Of a stretch of DNA of 64,000 bases, positions 44,864 through 53,904 are shown in pieces. Origin of the DNA: SLSG01 sp964477035 (GTDB lineage: Bacteria; Bacteroidota; Bacteroidia; Bacteroidales; UBA7960); the NCBI GenBank assembly GCA_964477035.1, contig CAYZCW010000010.1:31619-95618 (forward strand). Reading direction: 5' to 3'. A program made the position numbers and the translations under genes. Numbering within the stretch: position 1 is the first letter of the stretch; every line of letters starts with the position of its first letter. Under the pieces are notes generated by a model. It saw nothing but the letters and a program-made list of their open reading frames with translations. It had not been told where the DNA came from and searched no databases.

Positions 44864-45956
44864 GATCATCATCGCAGGAGGAGGCACCGGGGGCCATGTG
44901 TTCCCGGCCATCGCCATTGCACGGGCGTTGCAGAAGACGCTGTACAACGCCCGCATCCTGTTTGTCGGAGCCCGGGGACGGATGGAGATGAAGCAGGTTC
45001 CCAAGGCAGGGTTTCACATCCTCGGCCTCCACATCATGGGCATACAGCGGCGCCTCACCTGGAAAAACCTGATGGTCCCCTTCAAGTTGATGGACAGCAT
45101 GGTCCGCTCCAAGAACATCATCAAGCGGTTCAAACCCGACCTGGTGATCGGGGTCGGCGGCTACGCCAGTGGCCCCATTCTCCGGGCAGCCATCAGGCAG
45201 GGGGTACCGACCCTCATTCAGGAACAGAACTCCTATCCCGGGCTGACCAACCGCATCCTGTCCAGGAAGGCAGACAGGATCTGCGTGGCCTATGAGAACA
45301 TGGACAGGTACTTTCCGAAATCCAAGCTCTTTCTGACCGGCAACCCGGTACGGCAGGACGTGGTGAACCTGGAAGGCAAAACCACGGAGGCATTTGAATA
45401 CTTCGGCCTGGAGCCCGGCAAGCCGGTCCTGCTCGTGACCGGAGGCAGCCTGGGGGCGAGGACCATCAATGAAAGCATCGCCCGCAACCTCCGATTGTTC
45501 CTGGTGAATGACATCCAGGTCATCTGGCAGACCGGACGGGCCTATTACCAGCAAGCCCTGGAGAAAAGCCGCGGCATGGAAATGCCGGGGCTTTGTGTGA
45601 GGGAGTTCATCGACCGCATGGATTACGCCTATGCGGCGGCCGATGTGGTGGTCAGCCGGGCCGGTGCCATCGCCGTATCGGAGATATGCGCCGTGCAGAA
45701 GCCGGCCATCCTGGTTCCCTCGCCCAATGTGGCGGAAGACCATCAGACGAAGAATGCCATGGCCCTTGTCAACCAGCATGCGGCCATCCTGGTCGGGGAC
45801 GCCGAAGCAGCGCAACAGCTGGGACCGGCGGTCATGGACCTGATCCGGGACGAAGAGAAAAAACACCGGCTGCGTGAACGCCTGGCCGGACTGTCGTACC
45901 GGGATGCAGCCGATGCCATCGCCGGCGTCGCCCTCACCCTCATAAAAAAACATTAG
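44835..45956 (+). CDS. murG: UDP-GlcNAc transferase MurG
   Basis: Peripheral membrane glycosyltransferase converting lipid I to lipid II. It has 373 residues; GGGTGGHVFPAIAIARAL near the N-terminus, VIGVGGYASGPILRAA, LIQEQNSYPGLTNRIL and the UDP-GlcNAc-binding VTGGSLGARTINE with VVSRAGAIAVSEI and LVPSPNVAEDHQTKNA. The start at 44835 lies inside the ftsW end; a second ATG at 44846 is out of frame. A heptamer array follows it. Confidence 0.97.
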   Translation: MNQAMQRPIKIIIAGGGTGGHVFPAIAIARALQKTLYNARILFVGARGRMEMKQVPKAGFHILGLHIMGIQRRLTWKNLMVPFKLMDSMVRSKNIIKRFKPDLVIGVGGYASGPILRAAIRQGVPTLIQEQNSYPGLTNRILSRKADRICVAYENMDRYFPKSKLFLTGNPVRQDVVNLEGKTTEAFEYFGLEPGKPVLLVTGGSLGARTINESIARNLRLFLVNDIQVIWQTGRAYYQQALEKSRGMEMPGLCVREFIDRMDYAYAAADVVVSRAGAIAVSEICAVQKPAILVPSPNVAEDHQTKNAMALVNQHAAILVGDAEAAQQLGPAVMDLIRDEEKKHRLRERLAGLSYRDAADAIAGVALTLIKKH

Positions 45957-45989
45957 AAATGAAAAACGAATCACGCAGATTGTGTACCA

Positions 45990-46043
45990 GCCAACAGCCA
46001 ACAACCAATAGCCAATAGCCAAAAACAAAAGCCAACAACCAAC
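45990..46043 (+). repeat. Heptamer tandem array (GCCAANA) in front of murC
   Basis: GCCAACA, GCCAACA, ACCAATA, GCCAATA, GCCAAAA, a 6-nt variant, GCCAACA and ACCAAC run directly into the murC ATG at 46044. Same unit and same placement as the array before ftsW, so the two are related. Confidence 0.88.
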
Positions 46044-47492
46044 ATGAACCTGTCCCGCATACAACACATCTACTTCCTTGGAATCGGCGGCATCGGCATG
46101 AGTGCCCTGGCGCGGTATTTCCATGACCGGGGTGTGGATGTGAGCGGCTATGACAGGACCCCCTCCCCCATTACCCGGGCGCTGCAGGAAGAAGGCATCC
46201 AGGTGCGGTTCGATCAGGACCCCGGGCAGATCCCGGCAGACACCCGGCTGGTCGTCTACACCCCGGCCATCCCCCAGGGCAGTCCGCTGATGGAGGCCGC
46301 CCGGGAGCGGCAGCTGCCCATGATGAAGCGTTCCGAGGTGCTGGGCGGCATCACCCGGGACCTTCCCTGCATTGCCGTGGCAGGGACGCATGGCAAAACC
46401 ACGGTCTGTGCCATGCTCGCACACATTCTGAAAACGGCAGGCATCCCGGCCGAAGCCCTGATGGGCGGCATCGCCGTCAACTACAACAGCAATTACCTGG
46501 GGGCCAAAGATCCCTTATGGATCATTGCGGAGGCCGATGAGTTCGACCGTTCCTTCCTGCACCTGCAGCCTCTCCTGGCGACGATCACCTCCATGGATGC
46601 AGACCACCTGGACATTTACGGCACGCGCGATCGGCTGCGGGAATCCTTCGGGCTGTTTGCCGGCCGGGTCAGGGAAGGCGGCAAGCTGTTGTTGCGCAAG
46701 GGCCTGGAGCTGCCGGAAGGGCGGCGTGGTGAAATCCTGACCTATGCCCTGGAAGAAGGGGCCGATTACATGGCCGGTGCGATCCGGGTGGAGGATGGCC
46801 GCTATGTGGCAGACTTTCGCGGCAGGCTGGACCTGCCCGGGCTGTTGCTGGGGGTGCCGGGCAGACACAATGTGGAAAATGCGCTGGCTGCAGCGGCCCT
46901 GGCAGCTCAGGCCGGGGCGGCACCGGAAGCCATACGGCAGGCCCTGGGAACCTTTCTGGGGGTCCGGCGCCGGTTTGAAACCTGTTACAAGGACGCCGCC
47001 ACGGTCTACATCGACGATTACGCCCACCACCCCGGGGAACTCAGAGCGTGCATCGAAACGGCCAGGGAGTTGTACCCGGGATGGTCCGTCACGGGCATCT
47101 TTCAACCCCATCTGTACAGCAGGACCAGAGACCTGGCCTGGGAGTTTGCCGACAGCCTGGCCATGCTGGATGAGTTGCTGCTGATGGACATCTACCCGGC
47201 AAGAGAAGAGCCCATACCGGGGGTGAACTCCCGCATGCTGCTGGGCAGGGTCCCCCTGGGAAACAAGCATCTGGTCGATATGGACCAGCTGATGCAACGG
47301 CTGGAAGCCAAACGGCCCGCGGTCCTGCTCACCATGGGGGCAGGCGACATCGACCGGCTGCGGGAACCCATCGTCAGGCTGCTTATGGAAACAGGACGGG
47401 CCGGCATGAAGGCGACCGCAGCGTCCGGGGACAGGCGGGCCGACACCGGGAATTCGAAAAACGGCGGAAACGACAACCGAGCGGAAGGATGA
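46044..47492 (+). CDS. murC: UDP-N-acetylmuramate-L-alanine ligase
   Basis: First amino acid ligase of the peptidoglycan stem. It has 482 residues: IYFLGIGGIGMSALARYFHD, the ATP loop VAGTHGKTTVCAML, EADEFDRSFLHLQP, and the C-terminal YIDDYAHHPGELRACI. A charged, low-complexity tail of about 25 residues (ASGDRRADTGNSKNGG) ends the protein and overlaps the ftsQ start by 4 nt; it is probably disordered. Confidence 0.96.
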   Translation: MNLSRIQHIYFLGIGGIGMSALARYFHDRGVDVSGYDRTPSPITRALQEEGIQVRFDQDPGQIPADTRLVVYTPAIPQGSPLMEAARERQLPMMKRSEVLGGITRDLPCIAVAGTHGKTTVCAMLAHILKTAGIPAEALMGGIAVNYNSNYLGAKDPLWIIAEADEFDRSFLHLQPLLATITSMDADHLDIYGTRDRLRESFGLFAGRVREGGKLLLRKGLELPEGRRGEILTYALEEGADYMAGAIRVEDGRYVADFRGRLDLPGLLLGVPGRHNVENALAAAALAAQAGAAPEAIRQALGTFLGVRRRFETCYKDAATVYIDDYAHHPGELRACIETARELYPGWSVTGIFQPHLYSRTRDLAWEFADSLAMLDELLLMDIYPAREEPIPGVNSRMLLGRVPLGNKHLVDMDQLMQRLEAKRPAVLLTMGAGDIDRLREPIVRLLMETGRAGMKATAASGDRRADTGNSKNGGNDNRAEG

Positions 47493-48289
47493 AAAAAAGA
47501 ATCATACAACTGCTAAGAACCCTCCTGCTGCTGGCCCTTCCGGCCGGTACGCTGGTCCTGCTGGGCTTCGCATCCCAGAGCAACCGGGCACATCCCTGCA
47601 GGGAGTTCCGCATCCGGGTGGACCATAGCGGGGGGAGCCAGTTTGTCACCACCGAAGACCTCCGCAGGGCTGTCACCCTGGAGCTTGACAGCCTGGAGGG
47701 CCGGAAGATCGGCCCGGGAGCCCTGTCGCGGATCCGTGAGGTGGTGCTCTCCAATCCCTTCGTGGACCGCGCCGCTGTGTACCGGACCATCGGGGGCGAC
47801 CTGCATGTGGAGGTTTCCCAGCGCGAGCCCATCCTGAGGGTGGTAAACAGCCGGAACCAGGGATACTACCTGGACCGTGGCGGCAGGATGATGCCCCTGA
47901 GTCCGGCCTATGCCGCCCGGGTGCCCGTGGCCACCGGCCACATCGCGGCATCCTATTCGCCGGATACCAGGTTGTCGGATGCGGAAGGCCCGGCCGGCCC
48001 CAAGGGACAGGAGCACGTCCTTCGCGAACTGTACCGCCTGGCCAGGCACATCGACGGCGACAATTTCTGGAGCGCCTTCATCGATCAGGTCTATGTCACC
48101 CCGGCGGGAGAATTTGAGCTCATTCCCAAAAACGGGGCGCATACAATAGAGTTCGGGAGTACCGAGGACATGGAGGAGAAGTTTGAAAAATTGCTGTTTT
48201 TTTACCGGAATGGCCTCTCCCGTGTGGGTTGGGGCTATTACCGCCGGGTCAATGTGAAATACGCCAAGCAAGTGGTTTGTTCCAAATAA
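47489..48289 (+). CDS. ftsQ: Cell division protein FtsQ
   Basis: Bitopic divisome protein, 266 residues. One membrane segment near the N-terminus (about 8-27, TLLLLALPAGTLVLLGFA), then a POTRA-like domain (FVTTEDLRRAVTLELDSLEG; ALSRIREVVLSNPFVDRAAV; LHVEVSQREPILRVVN) and the beta domain. It overlaps murC by ATGA and precedes ftsA by 12 nt. Sequence is divergent, but topology, POTRA pattern and position agree. Confidence 0.9.
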   Translation: MKKRIIQLLRTLLLLALPAGTLVLLGFASQSNRAHPCREFRIRVDHSGGSQFVTTEDLRRAVTLELDSLEGRKIGPGALSRIREVVLSNPFVDRAAVYRTIGGDLHVEVSQREPILRVVNSRNQGYYLDRGGRMMPLSPAYAARVPVATGHIAASYSPDTRLSDAEGPAGPKGQEHVLRELYRLARHIDGDNFWSAFIDQVYVTPAGEFELIPKNGAHTIEFGSTEDMEEKFEKLLFFYRNGLSRVGWGYYRRVNVKYAKQVVCSK

Positions 48290-48301
48290 AGAATTGTTGC
48301 T

Positions 48302-49573
48302 ATGAAAACCAATGAAATCATCGTCGGACTGGATATCGGGTCCACCAAGATAGCCTGCATCGTGGGCAGAAAAAATGAATACGACAAGGTAGAGATCCTT
48401 GGCATGGGACGGGCCGACTCCCTGGGGGTGAACCGCGGGGTGGTCGAAAACATCCAACACACCGTCGACTCCATCTCCCGGGCTGTGGAGGAGGCAAGCC
48501 AAAGCTCCGGGGTCGAGATCAAGGTGGTGAACGTGGGCATTGCCGGGCAGCACATCCGCAGCCTGCAGCACCGCGGCAACATCATGCGCAACAGCCTGGA
48601 GGAGGAAATCTCCGAAAATGACACCCAGAACCTGGTGGAGAACATGCACAAGCTCGCGCTCCCGCCCGGGGAAGAGATCATCCATGTAATTCCGCAGGAA
48701 TACATCATAGACGGACAGCAGGGCATACGGCACCCCATCGGCATGTCGGGCAACTGCCTCGAAGCCAACTTTCACATCATTACCGGCAAGGTGGCCGCCG
48801 CCAAAAACATTGAAAAATGCGTCAGCAAGGCAGGGCTGATGATCACGGACCTCATCCTGGAGCCGCTGGCTTCGGCCGAGGCCGTCCTCAGCCCGGAAGA
48901 AAAAGAAGCCGGGGTGGTGTTGGTGGACATCGGGGGCGGCACCACCGATCTGGCCATTTTCCAGGACGACATCATCCGGCATACAGCCGTCATTCCCCTG
49001 GGAGGGAATGTGATCACCGACGACATCAAGGAAGGCTGCTCCATCATTCGCACCCAGGCGGAGGCCCTCAAGAAGAGCTTTGGCTCAGCCCTGGCCAGCG
49101 AGAACAAGGACGAGGAAATCGTGTCCATCCCGGGCCTGAAGGGCAGGGACCCCAAGGAGATCTCCCTCAGGAACCTGGCCCACATCATCCAGGCACGCAT
49201 GGAGGAGATTATCGAGCATGTTTATTACGAGATCAAAACCTCCGGGTTCGAGAAAAAGCTGATCGCCGGCATCGTACTCACCGGGGGCGGCAGCCAGCTA
49301 AAGCATGCGGCCCAGCTGACCTCCTTTATCACGGGCATGGATTCCCGCATCGGCTACCCCAACGAACACCTGGCCAAGTCACCCACGGGAGAAGTGGGCA
49401 GCCCCATGCATGCGACCGGGGTCGGCCTGGTGATCAAGGGATTTCAGAAAGCTGAATACCTCCGCAGGCAGGGATCCAGGGGCAAGGCGGAAGCTCCCCG
49501 GACCAAGGGCAGCTTTTTCGAAAAAATCATCACGCGGGGGATAGAATTTTTTGAAAAGGACGGCGACAGTTGA
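48302..49573 (+). CDS. ftsA: Cell division protein FtsA
   Basis: Actin-like membrane tether of the Z-ring. It has 423 residues: phosphate 1 motif IIVGLDIGSTKIACIVG, VLVDIGGGTTDLAIF (phosphate 2), and the adenosine motif GIVLTGGGSQLKHA. The C-terminus carries a typical amphipathic membrane helix (GSFFEKIITRGIEFFEKD). It lies 91 nt before ftsZ. Confidence 0.97.
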   Translation: MKTNEIIVGLDIGSTKIACIVGRKNEYDKVEILGMGRADSLGVNRGVVENIQHTVDSISRAVEEASQSSGVEIKVVNVGIAGQHIRSLQHRGNIMRNSLEEEISENDTQNLVENMHKLALPPGEEIIHVIPQEYIIDGQQGIRHPIGMSGNCLEANFHIITGKVAAAKNIEKCVSKAGLMITDLILEPLASAEAVLSPEEKEAGVVLVDIGGGTTDLAIFQDDIIRHTAVIPLGGNVITDDIKEGCSIIRTQAEALKKSFGSALASENKDEEIVSIPGLKGRDPKEISLRNLAHIIQARMEEIIEHVYYEIKTSGFEKKLIAGIVLTGGGSQLKHAAQLTSFITGMDSRIGYPNEHLAKSPTGEVGSPMHATGVGLVIKGFQKAEYLRRQGSRGKAEAPRTKGSFFEKIITRGIEFFEKDGDS

Positions 49574-49664
49574 CGATTTATTAACAAGCAGCTGTTGAAA
49601 AATAAAGCCGGAACCGAAAAACCAAAAAAGAAAGCATTTAAGTACCTTCACAACCCGAAAAACC

Positions 49665-51188
49665 ATGACAACCGACATGATTAAATTCGATCTTCCGAAA
49701 AATCAAAGTTCCATTATCAAAGTGCTGGGCGTTGGCGGGGGCGGCAGCAATGCCGTCAACCACATGTTCAGGCAGGGAATCGAAGGGGTCGATTTCATCG
49801 TCTGCAATACCGACAGCCAGGCCCTCGAAATGAGTCCCGTTCCCAACAAAATGCAGCTGGGCGCCGGACTCACAGAAGGAAGGGGGGCCGGAAGCATTCC
49901 GGAAGTGGGCCGCAATGCGGCCATCGAGGACATTGACCGCATCAAGGAGATCCTGGAAAAGCATACCAAGATGCTGTTCATCACCGCCGGCATGGGGGGA
50001 GGCACCGGAACAGGAGCCGCCCCGGTCATTGCCAAGGCGTCCAAGGAACTCGGCATCCTCACGGTGGCCATCGTGACCATCCCGTTTGCCTTCGAGGGCC
50101 GCAAGCGGCGTCAGCAGGCAGAAGAAGGGATCAACAACCTGAAGGAACACGTGGACACCCTGTTGCTGATCTGCAACGACCGCCTCAGGGAACTTTACGG
50201 CAACCTGTCTGTCAGCGAGGCATTCGGCAGGGCAGACAATGTGCTGACCACAGCGGCCAAAGGCATTGCAGAGATCATCACCCTTACGGGCAACATCAAT
50301 GTGGACTTCGCCGATGTTAAAACCGTCATGTCAGACAGCGGGGTCGCCATCATGGGCAGCGGCCAGTCAGAGGGCGAAAACCGGGCCATCCAGGCAGTGG
50401 AGACAGCCCTTGCCTCCCCCCTGCTGAACGACAACCACATCCGCGGGGCCCGGAACATCCTGCTCAACATCACCAGCGGCACCGAAGAGATCCTCATGGA
50501 CGAGATCACCGAAATCACCGATTACATCCAGCAGGAAGCAGGATCCACCGCCGAGATCATCTGGGGGCTGGGTCATGATGAGGGCCTGGGCAGCAAGATC
50601 AACATCACCCTGGTGGCCACCGGCTTCGGGGAAGGGGCGCCCCTGGGTCTCGATATGGAAAAGCCGCAGGTCAGCCGGAAAACCCATACACTGACCCAGA
50701 CCGTGCCCCGGGAAGAACGGCGCAAGGAAGAAGTGGTGCACAATGAAGTCGACGGCATGACCTTCACCGTCAAAACCACCGCCCCGGACAAGAAACCTGC
50801 CGGGCAGGGAGATTTCCGGCGGACAGGGGAAAACATATTCGATTTTCCGGTAAACCAGCCCATCAGAGCAAGCAAACAGCAAGCCGGGGTGAATGAGGCG
50901 GGGGAAGCCGGGGACGGACCGGTTCCCGATCCGGTTTCCGAAGAGGCGCTTCAGCAGAAAATCCGGGAACGGGAACAGCGGTTGCGCGACCTCAGCGTGA
51001 AGCTCAAAACCCCCGAGGGCCTGCACGACCTGGAAAAACAACCGGCCTTTGTCCGGCGCAATGTCTCCCTGAACAAGGTGCCGGCCAGCCACGAATCCCA
51101 GGTTTCGCGCTACACCCTGAACGAAGGAGATGACAATAAGGTGCAGATCAAATCGAATAATTCGTTTTTGCACGATAATGTTGACTGA
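49665..51188 (+). CDS. ftsZ: Cell division protein FtsZ
   Basis: Tubulin-like GTPase forming the division ring. It has 507 residues. The globular domain (about 1-320) has VGGGGSNAVNHM, the tubulin motif GGGTGTGAAP and NVDFADVKTVM. A long disordered linker (about 330-470) follows, with a C-terminal tail YTLNEGDDNKVQIKSNNSFL. Such a long linker is usual in Bacteroidota. It is the last dcw gene; the next gene has its own predicted promoter overlapping the ftsZ stop. Confidence 0.98.
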   Translation: MTTDMIKFDLPKNQSSIIKVLGVGGGGSNAVNHMFRQGIEGVDFIVCNTDSQALEMSPVPNKMQLGAGLTEGRGAGSIPEVGRNAAIEDIDRIKEILEKHTKMLFITAGMGGGTGTGAAPVIAKASKELGILTVAIVTIPFAFEGRKRRQQAEEGINNLKEHVDTLLLICNDRLRELYGNLSVSEAFGRADNVLTTAAKGIAEIITLTGNINVDFADVKTVMSDSGVAIMGSGQSEGENRAIQAVETALASPLLNDNHIRGARNILLNITSGTEEILMDEITEITDYIQQEAGSTAEIIWGLGHDEGLGSKINITLVATGFGEGAPLGLDMEKPQVSRKTHTLTQTVPREERRKEEVVHNEVDGMTFTVKTTAPDKKPAGQGDFRRTGENIFDFPVNQPIRASKQQAGVNEAGEAGDGPVPDPVSEEALQQKIREREQRLRDLSVKLKTPEGLHDLEKQPAFVRRNVSLNKVPASHESQVSRYTLNEGDDNKVQIKSNNSFLHDNVD

Positions 51189-51214
51189 ACCATGACGCAT
51201 TTTTTGTAACTTTG
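51181..51214 (+). promoter_or_regulatory. Predicted promoter of the FKBP gene
   Basis: TTG (51181-51183), 23 nt, TAACTTTG (51207-51214), an exact -7 element. The spacing is at the long end. The predicted start would give a leader of about 20 nt. Confidence 0.55.
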
Positions 51215-51241
51215 CACCCGGATTATTAAAAGAGAGGGTTC

Positions 51242-51706
51242 ATGGTTCAAAAGGCGACAAAATGGTTTGGGATGCTGCTCCTGCTGGGGTTGACCAGTCT
51301 TTCCGGCTGCGGAAAGGACGATCCCGAGCGTATCGCCGAAAAGGACAGGGAGAAGATCCTGGAGTACATCCAGGAAAACGAACTGGAGGCCCGGGAGCAC
51401 GAGTCCGGGATATTTTATGTCGTCATCCGGGAGGGCAGCGGGGGGTACCCGACCGAGAACTCCTGGGTAAACATCCATTATGTCGGGTATTTTCTGGACG
51501 GCAAAGTGTTCGATGAGCGGTACAACTACACAGGGTTCATCAGCGGGAACATCCTCGGATGGCGCATCGGGATTCCCCTGTTCCAGAAAGGCGGGAAAGG
51601 CATGCTGCTCATCCCATCGGGCCTGGCCTACGGAACCTACGGGACGTTTGGGATCCCGCCCAATTCGATCCTCATATTCGATGTGGAACTGGTGGATTTT
51701 AATTAA
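51242..51706 (+). CDS. FKBP-type peptidyl-prolyl isomerase lipoprotein
   Basis: 154 residues. Signal peptide II with lipobox LTSLSGC (cysteine about residue 23), then a single FKBP domain: WVNIHYVGYFLDGKVFDERY, GWRIGIPLFQKGGKGMLLIP, SGLAYGTYGTFGIPPNSILI and FDVELVDF. It likely helps fold outer membrane or periplasmic proteins. It is followed by the small unknown gene 11 nt later. Confidence 0.93.
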   Translation: MVQKATKWFGMLLLLGLTSLSGCGKDDPERIAEKDREKILEYIQENELEAREHESGIFYVVIREGSGGYPTENSWVNIHYVGYFLDGKVFDERYNYTGFISGNILGWRIGIPLFQKGGKGMLLIPSGLAYGTYGTFGIPPNSILIFDVELVDFN

Positions 51707-51717
51707 ACACGACGCAT

Positions 51718-51996
51718 ATGCCTAGCAAGAAAGATCTCAAAAAAGACATCAACTACCTGGTCGACGAGGTGATCGGGACCTGTTTGTTGCACCAATATAC
51801 CCAGGGAAAAGACAAGCAAGAGGAGCTGGATGGGATGATCAACGAAATGATCGGGTTCCGTGAACAAATGCTCAAGAAAGTGAACAGCCCGGAGACCAAG
51901 GACGGGAAGTTGCGGGCCTACTACCGCAGCCTGTACGACGAATTGCTGGAGAAGGTCAACGCAGCCTTTGAAAAACTCGGTGGCAGCGCGGAATAA
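51718..51996 (+). CDS. Small helical protein of unknown function
   Basis: 92 residues, highly charged and predicted to be all helix: KKDLKKDINYLVDEVIGTCL, QEELDGMINEMIGFREQMLK, YYRSLYDELLEKVNAAFEKL. No signal peptide or membrane segment. It resembles small conserved Bacteroidota proteins, but I cannot name a function. It lies between the FKBP gene and a good terminator, so it is probably co-transcribed with the FKBP gene. Confidence 0.78.
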   Translation: MPSKKDLKKDINYLVDEVIGTCLLHQYTQGKDKQEELDGMINEMIGFREQMLKKVNSPETKDGKLRAYYRSLYDELLEKVNAAFEKLGGSAE

Positions 51997-52022
51997 GCCC
52001 GCATCTACCAGAAAACATAACC

Positions 52023-52045
52023 GGGCGCCTGATGCGCCCTTTTTT
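52023..52045 (+). terminator. Rho-independent terminator
   Basis: GGGCGC, loop CTGAT, GCGCCC, followed by six T. It ends the FKBP-unknown unit, 27 nt after the stop. Confidence 0.9.
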
Positions 52046-52063
52046 GTACCAACCCATAGCACC

Positions 52064-52741
52064 ATGTGCGGAAGATTCACCCTGGCAAAAAAGTCGGCAG
52101 AAGTGGCAGCACGGTTTCACATCGTGATTCCCGAAGACAGCCGGGTGACCACCTACAATGCCGCACCTTCCCAGGTCCTGCCGGTCATCACCTCCCGGGA
52201 TCCGGGCAGGCTGTCGCTCGCCCGCTGGGGTCTGCCGGCCCCATGGAAAAAAGAGAGTCAGCAGCTGGTCATCAATGCCCGGACCGAAACCCTGCAGCAA
52301 AAAAAATTGTTCCGACCCCTGCTGGAGCAGGGCCGCTGCCTGGTGCCGGCCGATGGATTCTATGAATGGGACAAACAAGGCAGCAAACGGCAGCCGCTGC
52401 GCTTCCGTCTGGCAGGGGACGAGCTTTTCGCCTTTGCCGGGCTGTACCAACTGACCACCGACGGGAGCGGGAACGGCATGGTGGCATTCACCATCCTCAC
52501 CACGGCGGCCAATGAGCTGGTCCGACCGGTCCACGACCGCATGCCGGTGATCCTGCTGCCAGAAGCAGAGGACGCCTGGCTGTCGGCAGCAGCTTGGGAG
52601 GATTCCCTGGAGTCCTTGCTGCAACCTTATCCTGCCGGTGCCATGCAAGCTTACACTGTCTCCCCTTCCGTGAACCGGACCGGGGTGGACCATGAAGGGC
52701 TGATCGCCCCCTGGGAAGATCCGGCGCTGAAACTTTTCTGA
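52064..52741 (+). CDS. SRAP (HMCES/YedK) family DNA-protein crosslink enzyme
   Basis: Shields abasic sites in single-stranded DNA by a covalent bond through Cys2. It has 225 residues from the ATG at 52064, which gives the required MCGRF start with the catalytic cysteine at position 2. Other active-site elements: TYNAAPSQ, VINARTET (Asn), CLVPADGFYEW (Glu) and VHDRMPVILLP (His). The start is settled by Cys2, as the enzyme needs an exposed N-terminal cysteine. It stands just after a terminator. Confidence 0.96.
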   Translation: MCGRFTLAKKSAEVAARFHIVIPEDSRVTTYNAAPSQVLPVITSRDPGRLSLARWGLPAPWKKESQQLVINARTETLQQKKLFRPLLEQGRCLVPADGFYEWDKQGSKRQPLRFRLAGDELFAFAGLYQLTTDGSGNGMVAFTILTTAANELVRPVHDRMPVILLPEAEDAWLSAAAWEDSLESLLQPYPAGAMQAYTVSPSVNRTGVDHEGLIAPWEDPALKLF

Positions 52742-52770
52742 TCACCAACCCCCAACCAACCCCCAAACCC

Positions 52771-53883
52771 ATGATGAAGCAATCCAAAGGCAATAAGCGC
52801 CCTGCCGGTGAAGGCGCACGCAAGGGCCGGCAGGCCCCGGTCCGCAAGGCAGGTCCGCAGGGACGCGAATCCGCCGGGCCGGACAAGACAAGGCAGCGGC
52901 CGGCCGCTGCCCCGGGAAGGCGCACGCCCTCCGGCGCGACAGGGCCTTCCACCGGGCGCACGGGAACGGCCGGCGGCACCGGACGACCGGCGGCGGGCAA
53001 AGGCAGGCCCGCGGCAGCCCCGGGCAGGCCGGCTGCAGGCAGGGGACGGCCCGCGGCGGCATCAGAAGGACGGCCGGCAGCGGGGGCCAGGCGGCCCCCA
53101 GCAGGCAAGGGAAGGCCGTTCCCGGCCAAAGGGCGGCCGGCAGCAGGCAAAGGCAGACCTGGGCCGGTGGACGACACCATCCGGCTTAACCGCTACATCG
53201 CCAATGCCGGGGTCTGTTCCCGGCGTGAGGCCGATGTGCTGATCACCGCCGGGGCCATCACCGTGAACGGCAAGGTCATCACCGAGCTGGGCACCAAGAT
53301 CCATCCCGGCGATACCGTGCTGTACGGAAAGCAGCGGCTGGTGAACGAGAAGAAGGTCTATGTGCTTCTGAACAAACCCAAGGATTATATCACCACATCC
53401 GACGATCCCCAGGAAAGAAAAACAGTGCTGGAGCTTGTTCAAAACGCCTGCCGGGAACGCATCTACCCCGTGGGCAGGCTCGACCGCAACACCACCGGGC
53501 TGCTCTTGCTGACCAACGATGGGGAGATGACCAAGCGGCTGACCCACCCGAAGCACGGGGTCAAGAAGCTCTACCACGTGCAGCTCGACAAGAAAGTGAC
53601 CCGCAGCGACCTGGAGAAAATCGCCGAAGGTGTCCGCCTCGACGACACGGTGGTTGTGCCGGACCAGGTGGCCTGGGCCGGGCCCGAGGGGCAGAAAAAC
53701 GAGGTGGGTATCGAACTGCATTCGGGACAGAACCGGGTGGTGCGGCGCATCTTCGAGCAGCTGGGCTATCAGGTGGTCAAGCTGGACCGGGTGTCTTTTG
53801 CCGGGCTGACCAAGAAGGACCTGCCCCGCGGCAAGTGGCGCCACCTGACCGAAAAAGAAATCAGCTTCCTTAAAATGCTGTAA
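52771..53883 (+). CDS. 23S rRNA pseudouridine synthase (RluB/RsuA family) with repetitive basic N-terminus
   Basis: 370 residues. The C-terminal 240 residues form a normal RsuA/RluB enzyme: an S4 RNA-binding domain (IRLNRYIANAGVCSRREADV; ITVNGKVITELG), then the catalytic GRLDRNTTGLLLLTND with D238 and GQNRVVRRIFEQLGYQV. The first 130 residues are low complexity, rich in Gly, Arg, Pro, Ala and Lys, with recurring GRPAAGKGRPAA-like units, probably disordered and RNA-binding. RluB is the likelier subfamily; the modified base is not certain. Confidence 0.93.
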   Translation: MMKQSKGNKRPAGEGARKGRQAPVRKAGPQGRESAGPDKTRQRPAAAPGRRTPSGATGPSTGRTGTAGGTGRPAAGKGRPAAAPGRPAAGRGRPAAASEGRPAAGARRPPAGKGRPFPAKGRPAAGKGRPGPVDDTIRLNRYIANAGVCSRREADVLITAGAITVNGKVITELGTKIHPGDTVLYGKQRLVNEKKVYVLLNKPKDYITTSDDPQERKTVLELVQNACRERIYPVGRLDRNTTGLLLLTNDGEMTKRLTHPKHGVKKLYHVQLDKKVTRSDLEKIAEGVRLDDTVVVPDQVAWAGPEGQKNEVGIELHSGQNRVVRRIFEQLGYQVVKLDRVSFAGLTKKDLPRGKWRHLTEKEISFLKML

Positions 53884-53904
53884 GTTTTTTTCCGTTAATG
53901 ATGT

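Noticed and set aside
43631..46043. CRISPR array from the GCCAANA repeats
   Set aside because: Units are 7 bp without spacers, and no cas genes are present.
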